Shown here: piece by piece, positions 58,241-64,000 of the stretch
Layout: each line of letters starts with the position of its first letter
How positions within the stretch are numbered: position 1 is the first letter of the stretch
Assembly: GCA_036362985.1 (NCBI GenBank)
Contig: JAYGXS010000004.1
Coordinates: forward strand, 28,075,529-28,139,528
Direction: 5' to 3'
Source of the DNA: Ligula intestinalis
Lineage: Eukaryota > Platyhelminthes > Cestoda > Diphyllobothriidea > Diphyllobothriidae
Length of the DNA: 64,000 nt
Position numbers and translations under genes: made by a program
Notes under the pieces: generated by a model
Told to the model about the DNA's origin: nothing
Databases searched by the model: none
What the model saw: the letters and a program-made list of their open reading frames with translations, nothing else

Positions 58241-59260
58241 TTCTTCTGAACTGATTCCTGGAACTCGGATATTCTCCTCTATTGGCAGTTAAATTTGATG
58301 TTCTGCATGCCAGTCATGAAGTTGAATCCCTTGCATAATCCCTCTACGCTCTCGTTCATCCGACTACAACAGCGAGATATAATAGACAGGTGTCCTAAAT
58401 TCAACCTTTCACAGAGGTTTAAGCACCGAAGTTTTTTTTCAGGTTCTATTCTCAGAGCCAGGGAAGAAGTAGACACACATGTCTGACAGCGTAAAAGGGT
58501 GAAAATCAACCCCCAGGAAGCTGCGACATTTATAGGATGCAATCCCTACGCTAAAGCATACCTATGACAATTACCGGCTCCAACTTCAGTAACTGTGGAT
58601 ATGATGTAAATCTTTAGATTTTTAGTATATTCTATGCGTCTTTATCTTACTCTACCTCTCGCTCTCCGTAAATAGAGCCATTTTTTGCTGAAGAGTTTGT
58701 ATATTTACCTTCAAAATAAAGCGTCACGGTTGACCTCTGGCGCGCGAAATGTCCGATAGCCGATATTTAATTGTTGAAATGTCATCACCTGTGTTGGATG
58801 TTGATGTGATGCTTACTCGGCTATCTGATTCATCGGCACAGGCATTGAAAACACCGTTTGCATGCGCGTTCTCCAGGTGGTTAAGTACTTTGGCCGAACT
58901 AAGTGTCAGCCTCGAATATGAGGTGAGGAGGTCATTTCACTTGTTGCAAGAATGCGGGCAGTGAGTTAGTGAGCGGCGGAGAAATAAGGTGAAAATGCTG
59001 TGGACACTATAGCTTGTCCAAAATCGAATTTTTAACCGATAGGACTAAGTCTACGGCAGTCTAGGACACCATTAGTTTTAATACAAATTTACCAACTAGG
59101 TGAATAATCCCATTGGCATATTGGAAAATGTTAAACTGCGTCCAGCTGTTGGCCGCAGGGAGGCTTGTTATTTTATTTACCTTTGGTCTCTGTCAGTTCC
59201 GGCTAAGCAAGTTTAAAATTGTATAAGTGAAGATAGCTGCATTCCAAGATGCGATGATGA
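58241..59260. other. No recognisable feature
   Basis: Only short ORFs without domain support. Confidence 0.5.
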
Positions 59261-59264
59261 AATG

Positions 59265-59970
59265 AAAGAAGATCTTCGGAAAATCGAGTTGTACTCGTGA
59301 ATTTTCGCATAGATATCATTTGTTTGTCATCAGACTAAATGAAATGTGAGAGCTAGGTATGTCGCACTAGAGGTTTTTGGAGCAGAGGTTACAAAGAACT
59401 GGGATGTAGTTGGGGGGGCGTTACGGTGACGTGAACCCTGCGGCGATAGGTTGTGCAGGTAAGCGGGAGGTGTTAATGCTTGGATTGTGGGCCACATGTT
59501 CCGGGTAGAGATGGTGATGCAGAACAAATGAATTTCTCCTTGAACGAGCACTGACGGCCTGCTGTTGTTTCAGGCTTGGCGCGACTTAGTGGACCACGCG
59601 TGGAAACCAGCCTAGCGAAAACAACATCAAGATTTACATGTCTGTTAATACTGGCCGGGCTCGAGTACCAAGCCTCAAGGAATTCTCTCGCTTGTCGCGT
59701 ATTAGCCATTGCGATCACCTCGGTGCCATCCCAATTGAAGCGGTGATCACACCCCCTTCCTGCAAAACATATGGGCGCAGGGCTCACATCACCCTAACCC
59801 CCCCCCCACAACTCCATCTCCGTTCGTTGTAACCTCTGCCCCCAAAACCTCTAGTGCGACATTCCCAGCCCTCACTTTTCATTTAGTCTGACGACGAACA
59901 AGTCATACCGGTGCGGAAATTCACGAGTACAACTCGATTTTCCGAGGATCTTCTTTCTTTTTCTCAAGTT
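59265..59970 (-). mobile_element. PLE fragment in a large inverted repeat
   Basis: Arms of about 170-180 bp (59,269-59,440 and 59,787-59,966) are complementary with moderate divergence. Both contain cgagttgtactcgtgaattt or its complement. The GIY-YIG C-terminus lies between them. Confidence 0.7.
59473..59787 (-). pseudogene. PLE GIY-YIG C-terminal part
   Basis: Contains FNWDGTEVIAMANTRQAREF and EAWYSSPASINRHVNLD, the conserved C-terminal signature of the PLE endonuclease, including the Glu of EAW. The N-terminal GIY-YIG half is missing. Flanked on both sides by the inverted arms. Confidence 0.75.
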
Positions 59971-61267
59971 TAAAACTCTCCAGCGAAAATCCTGTCCAAC
60001 CTACACATTATTGCTTCCTCTTAGCCAAGTTCCCGTGATGGCTTCCCTTCTCGAATGCCTGCCGCCCCTCCGCGTTTGCACATGACTAAATACTACCCCC
60101 AGCTCCCTGGTTCGGCTCCCTCGATTGATATTACCTCCCGCTAACGTCAGAGACAGTCGTTCCGACTTCCGAAGATGAAATCCCGTCAGGTGACTTGTGA
60201 TGGAGAACCAGCTGTCCGTTCCTTCCCTCCCCTTCGTGACCCAGTTGCTGCGGCTAACCACTCGCGCAGCCACCCCTCCCCCTCGTCCGCTGACACTTTC
60301 GCGCTGGTGTTTCATACGCCTCCTGGTGCCCCCGGAAATCATATAAAATCAGAGCCACGCCCCCTTTCTCACTAACACACACACACGCTTTCCCAACAGT
60401 AGCTTCACCCTGCCTGGCGTTGTTGTTAAACTTGTGCTGTTCCCTTGTGTAGAGTCAGGCAATTTGGCCAACCCCCTTTCGCTCTTGACTTTGTGTACCC
60501 ATTGTTGAGGTTTGTACCTTGTTTATCCTGTATCATTTTTGGCTTACTAGCACAGTACTGCCTTGATAGCTGTTACCATTGGGGTTGACGTTCGCGTGAC
60601 TGCTGGATACAGAGTCAGAAAAGTCAAGAAAGACGAAACAGTCTCTGTGCCTTATCCCATTCATGGTGAATGGAGGACGTATTTGCTGAAAATAAAACCT
60701 ACAGATCTCCCGTCATGACTACTACTGCTACTACCAAGAGCTGCAGGCACGTGCAATTCGGGATAGTAGGTAAAACCCACAGAAAAACTAGCTATCACTT
60801 ATAAACCTAACGAAAAATCACCAGGTGAGTCCACTGACAAAATTTAATTAACAAAAAACCATGTCATAACATTTAGCAGGATTGTTAGCCGCTGCTGGCA
60901 CGAGAATATCCTCGCAAAAAAATATGAGTCACCTTGAAACGCAGTTCAAGTTACAGAACAGAGATTATCAGGTGAATGGTGATGGCGCGGTGAAAGATGC
61001 GGGAGTTCGCGTGAGCAAGTTCGCTACTGTAGGTAGCTAAGCCATAAAAATCAATCAGTTCATAGTGCAACTGAAGGGCTTAATACTGACACATGCGCCA
61101 AAGCTATGACAGTCAGACCACCGCAAGTAAAAAGGATCAGTGTACGCTCATGGGAGTGAATACAGCACCGGTGACTTGCAAAAATATGTGGTTTATAGTG
61201 TGGTAGACTTTCGAAGGCATCTACCACGCTCGCCTCCCTCATTCACCTAACACACGGACAAGACCCG
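59971..61267. other. Unidentified sequence with a TATA-like site
   Basis: A catataaaatc motif near 60,340 is followed by a pyrimidine- and CA-rich stretch and, at 60,640-60,715, by sequence similar to 52,330-52,385. It could be an LTR or the end of a retroelement. No gene recognised. Confidence 0.35.
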
Positions 61268-61303
61268 GAAGAAGAAGAAGAAGAAGAAGAAGAAGAAGAA
61301 GAA
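61268..61303. repeat. (GAA)12 microsatellite
   Basis: Twelve GAA units directly before a PLE terminal repeat. The PLE fragment at 4797 has a similar GAAGAG tract at its end. Confidence 0.95.
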
Positions 61304-61304
61304 G

Positions 61305-61619
61305 CGACCACTGGACCAAGAGTTTTGTTTTCCTGACAATTCGGGTTCCGTTGGGAACTCTTGATCAAAGGTAATGGTAAGATAGTCTGAGTCATGCGCA
61401 GATAGAGGTGAAACATGCATAGATTGTAGGGTATTTATAGTTTGTAATTATAGCACGCACCCCTATCTGCGCATGACTCAGACTATCATACCAAAACCAA
61501 TTATAATACGCACACGGATGGCCGCTACGAACTATAAATACCGTGCAATCTGTGTATGTTTCATCCTATCTGCGCATGACTCAGACTATCCTACCATCAT
61601 CAATTATAGTACACACGTA
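61305..61619. mobile_element. PLE terminal repeats, inverted and tandem
   Basis: A 25-nt motif occurs inverted at 61,381-61,405 and direct at 61,463-61,487 and 61,566-61,590 (period 103 bp). No coding sequence. Truncated by the 10-N gap. Confidence 0.75.
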
Positions 61620-61629
61620 NNNNNNNNNN
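61620..61629. other. Assembly gap (10 N)
   Basis: Ten N. It falls within PLE terminal repeats, a likely assembly break. Confidence 0.97.
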
Positions 61630-61939
61630 CATTTCCTACTGGTCTTAACACTTCTCCTCCTATGCAGAACTGGACGTGATAATTGCAGTTTTCTGAGCAT
61701 ACCCACGGCAAAGACGCTTACGGTACCTATTATCCTGTCCTATCTAAAATCCCAAGTGCGGTACTAAATCAGCCTAACGTTAACTTTATAAGTGGACTTA
61801 TTTAAAGTTTGTTCAGTTTGCAATTAATTTAGGCAGAAGGACATTACTGAAAAAGACAGGGGAGACTGGAAAGGCCATGTTTGGCTTATTAGCTGCAATT
61901 GCAGCCGGCCACACCTAACCCCAGCTGTTATGACACCTG

Positions 61940-62503
61940 TTGGCTAGGAGTCTGTAGTGATCATTTCGGCCAGACGCCCGCCTATCTCTTGACGTCACAG
62001 AAAAGGTCACCCAGAATGTACTTTTCGGTCTGCCGCCGACCAGACGCAAACTGGTGCATGAGGCACTCACCACCCACGCCAGTGTCGACCTTCGTGCGGT
62101 CCAACTTATCCACACCAAGGCCGCGAGACAAAGAGAGGACTCGGTGGCCACTCGGGATGAGAACGGAACAAACGTCGTCAACTTGTTTCCGAAAAGAGAA
62201 AGCAAGTCAGCAAGGGCGCACAAAACTTGGTTATTTACAACAACCAAGTGTTCTCACCTTGGATAGGTCTGTTCCAGCTAACGACTCAGTCGGCTCAGTA
62301 GGGGGAGGATTGAGCCCAATCGAAAAACATACAGAGGCAGAACGAAGGGGAGAAACATTTGGTTAGTCACAACAACCAAGTGATCCAGCGTCCACTGTTC
62401 TACCCCGGGAAAGATCCTCGCCGGATGACCGCACAGTCGATCCGGTAAGGGGCGGGGAGAACCTGACTGTAACCACTTCTCGAGCAAACAGAAATTTATC
62501 TTT
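61940..62503 (+). pseudogene. CR1-like LINE, ORF1-like region
   Basis: One frame reads LFGLPPTRRKLVHEALTTHA, then VDLRAVQLIHTKAARQRED, resembling the ORF1 or leader region that precedes ORF2 in CR1-type LINEs. It ends at a stop at about 62,266. It is assigned by position upstream of ORF2 and by style only. Confidence 0.4.
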
Positions 62504-62504
62504 C

Positions 62505-64000
62505 ATGTACACAAATGCACAGAGTATACTTTCTAATGAATAAAAAGGTTTGCGTTCCAGGTATGGATAAGGCAGAAGACTTTTCGAGCACCGGATCAGA
62601 TGAAGATGAACTCCTGTAAGAGTTCGAAAGCTCAGGACAATAAACAAATTGATCCGGTGCTCGAAAAGTCTTCTGCCTTATACTTTCAAAGCTAGACGAG
62701 CTGAAGATTCATGCGTTTGAATGATCACCAGATATAGTTTCAATAACGGAAACTTGGCTGTCTGAACAGGTAGACGACGGTGAGGTATCCAAGCCTGGAT
62801 ATCAACTGCTCAGAAAAAGACAGAGAAGGTCGTCAAGGCGGTGGCGTAGCAACATACGTGAAAAATGGACTCACAGTTTTAGTTAAAACGGATAAACTGG
62901 CGTGTACTTCCGAGGCCATCTGGCTGTCCATTTAAGTACCATGTGCACCCAACCTCGATGTCCTGACACTCTAATGACCACCGAGAAGAGAGCCCGTAGT
63001 GGATGCCTCCTTGCTACAGGAGCTGGAAAAGATTACTGTGCGATCAGACATCCTGATTGTGGGAGACTTTAACGCGCCTCACATTGACTGGGGTGCGGCC
63101 TGCGCACATAGCTCCGATCTAACCTTCGACAGCTGCCTTCTGAGCATCACTCGAAAGTTATTTCTCACGCAACACGTCACTTTTCCGACAAGGATGCGCG
63201 ACGGCCAACAGTCCAACTGTCTGGACCTCATTCTCACGAAATCGCAGGACAGCATCGACGAAGTGTCATGTCTCCCACCAATAGGTAAAAACGACCATGT
63301 TGTACTGCTATGGGAGTAGTCGTTATTCCCAATCCCGGAGAGACCTTCAACAGCCAGAAGAAATATTTAGCGAGGCTATTTCGATCGAATGAAGACCGAA
63401 GTCACGCGCGCCGAGTGGGAACCTCTATTTTCTGGAAACATAACTGCGGACTGGGAAGCGTTCCGGACCACACTGCACAGACTCATCGACAACCACCGTC
63501 CAATTTCGCGAAAGAAAGGTGACCACTAGACGGCGATGGGTTACGCAGGCCTTCAAAATAGAAGTGAACAAAAAGCGGAAGCTGTGGAAAAAAATGCTAG
63601 CAGACAGGACTCCTGCATCTGTCAGTGCCTACCAAACTCAGAGAAACCGGGGCAAGGGTCTTATTCTCAAAAAAAGACGGGCTTTCGAAGCAGACTTGCT
63701 AAACTGGGCCACAGTGAACTCCAAACTGTTTTACAGTTACCTCAGGCAGAGTACCAAAAACAAGGATCCGAAACCCCTGCTGAGGACCGCTGAGGGAAGA
63801 GACTTGATAGATGATGAAGCAAAGGCTGATCATCTTTCGGAATTTTTCCGGTCAGTCTTCACAAAGGAAACGGCATACGATCACCCCATCGACGACACCG
63901 AAGCGGATACAATAGTTAGGACTGTCCAATTCCCCGAGGCTGTTGTTCTTAAGGAACTCTTAAGGTTAAACGAATCTAAGTCACCAGGTCCCGACGACGT
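62505..64000 (+). pseudogene. CR1-like LINE ORF2 (endonuclease and start of RT), decayed
   Basis: The frame MYTNAQSILS is interrupted by a 145-bp insertion and resumes as KLDELKIHAFE, followed by SITETWLSEQVDDGEVS. The APE-type endonuclease core is clear: LIVGDFNAPHIDW at about 63,053-63,093 and a NDHVVLL segment at about 63,290. After it come RPISRKKG, the FYSYLRQSTKNKDPKPLL linker and FFRSVFT, then the start of the RT domain, LRLNESKSPGPDD, at the window end. At least five stops or frameshifts (TGA after HAFE, a shift near 62,815, stops near 62,935, 62,973 and 63,317) make this a dead copy. The C-terminal RT lies outside the window. Confidence 0.85.
62534..62678. mobile_element. Fold-back insertion in LINE ORF2, 9-bp TSD
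   Basis: tatactttc is duplicated at 62,525-62,533 and 62,679-62,687. Removing the insert restores the LINE reading frame. Within it, perfect 32-nt inverted repeats at 62,567-62,598 and 62,650-62,681 enclose a 51-nt loop containing agttcgaaagctcaggacaa. Confidence 0.8.

Noticed and set aside
61268..61303. CRISPR-like or coding repeat (poly-Glu/Lys)
   Set aside because: Simple GAA microsatellite without spacers. No CRISPR pattern anywhere in the window.

Overview
The window looks like a gene-poor, retroelement-rich flatworm genome, most plausibly a cestode. This is inferred from compact multi-exon genes with GT-AG introns, many Penelope-like element (PLE) fragments with GIY-YIG endonuclease domains, tRNA-derived SINEs, a CR1-like LINE and hammerhead-ribozyme elements. 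There is no bacterial or viral gene organisation. Species assignment is inference.  Region 1 (1 to about 49,375) is a head-to-tail tandem array of six annexin genes, all on the + strand, with start-to-start spacing of 6.4-8.4 kb (longer between copies 1 and 2 because of insertions). Each unit has a putative promoter with two opposed CCAAT boxes, a leader exon ending in a GTAAGTG donor, a leader intron, nine coding exons and a long conserved intergenic block. One of the nine exons is a 24-nt microexon. Copies 3, 4 and 6 are complete and open (328, 328 and 322 aa). Copy 1 is open but cut by the window start and by a 400-N gap. Copy 2 is a pseudogene with several lesions. Copy 5 has one nonsense codon and damaged splice sites. 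N-termini, exon 3 and C-termini fall into alternating A/B types (A-B-A-B-A, then an A-like copy 6). The start of a seventh unit is visible and breaks off at about 49.37 kb, before its promoter.  Every intact copy keeps four annexin repeats, each with a type II calcium site (G-x-G-T, then 38 residues, then D/E). Repeat 2 is the exception: the microexon adds exactly eight residues to that spacing.  Inside the array lie several insertions: PLE fragments (4.8-5.4, 10.45-11.19, 18.5-19.2, 48.2-48.65 kb), a 3.9-kb block of unknown repeats flanked by a 133-bp direct repeat (6.3-10.4 kb), hairpin and MITE-like insertions, and a head-to-head pair of Pol III-type elements carrying type I hammerhead ribozymes in the leader intron of copy 2 (11.7-12.2 kb).  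Region 2 (49.4-64 kb) has no recognisable host gene. It holds nested debris: PLE 3' parts with inverted terminal repeats (49.4-50.5, 51.1-51.45, 53.5-54.1, 57.6-58.2, 59.3-60.0, 61.3-61.6 kb), a mariner-type MITE (54.58-54.97 kb), tRNA-SINE remnants, a LINE C-terminus (53.2 kb) and a decayed CR1-like LINE (about 61.95-64.0 kb) with ORF1-like, endonuclease and early RT segments. A fold-back insertion with a 9-bp target duplication sits inside that LINE.
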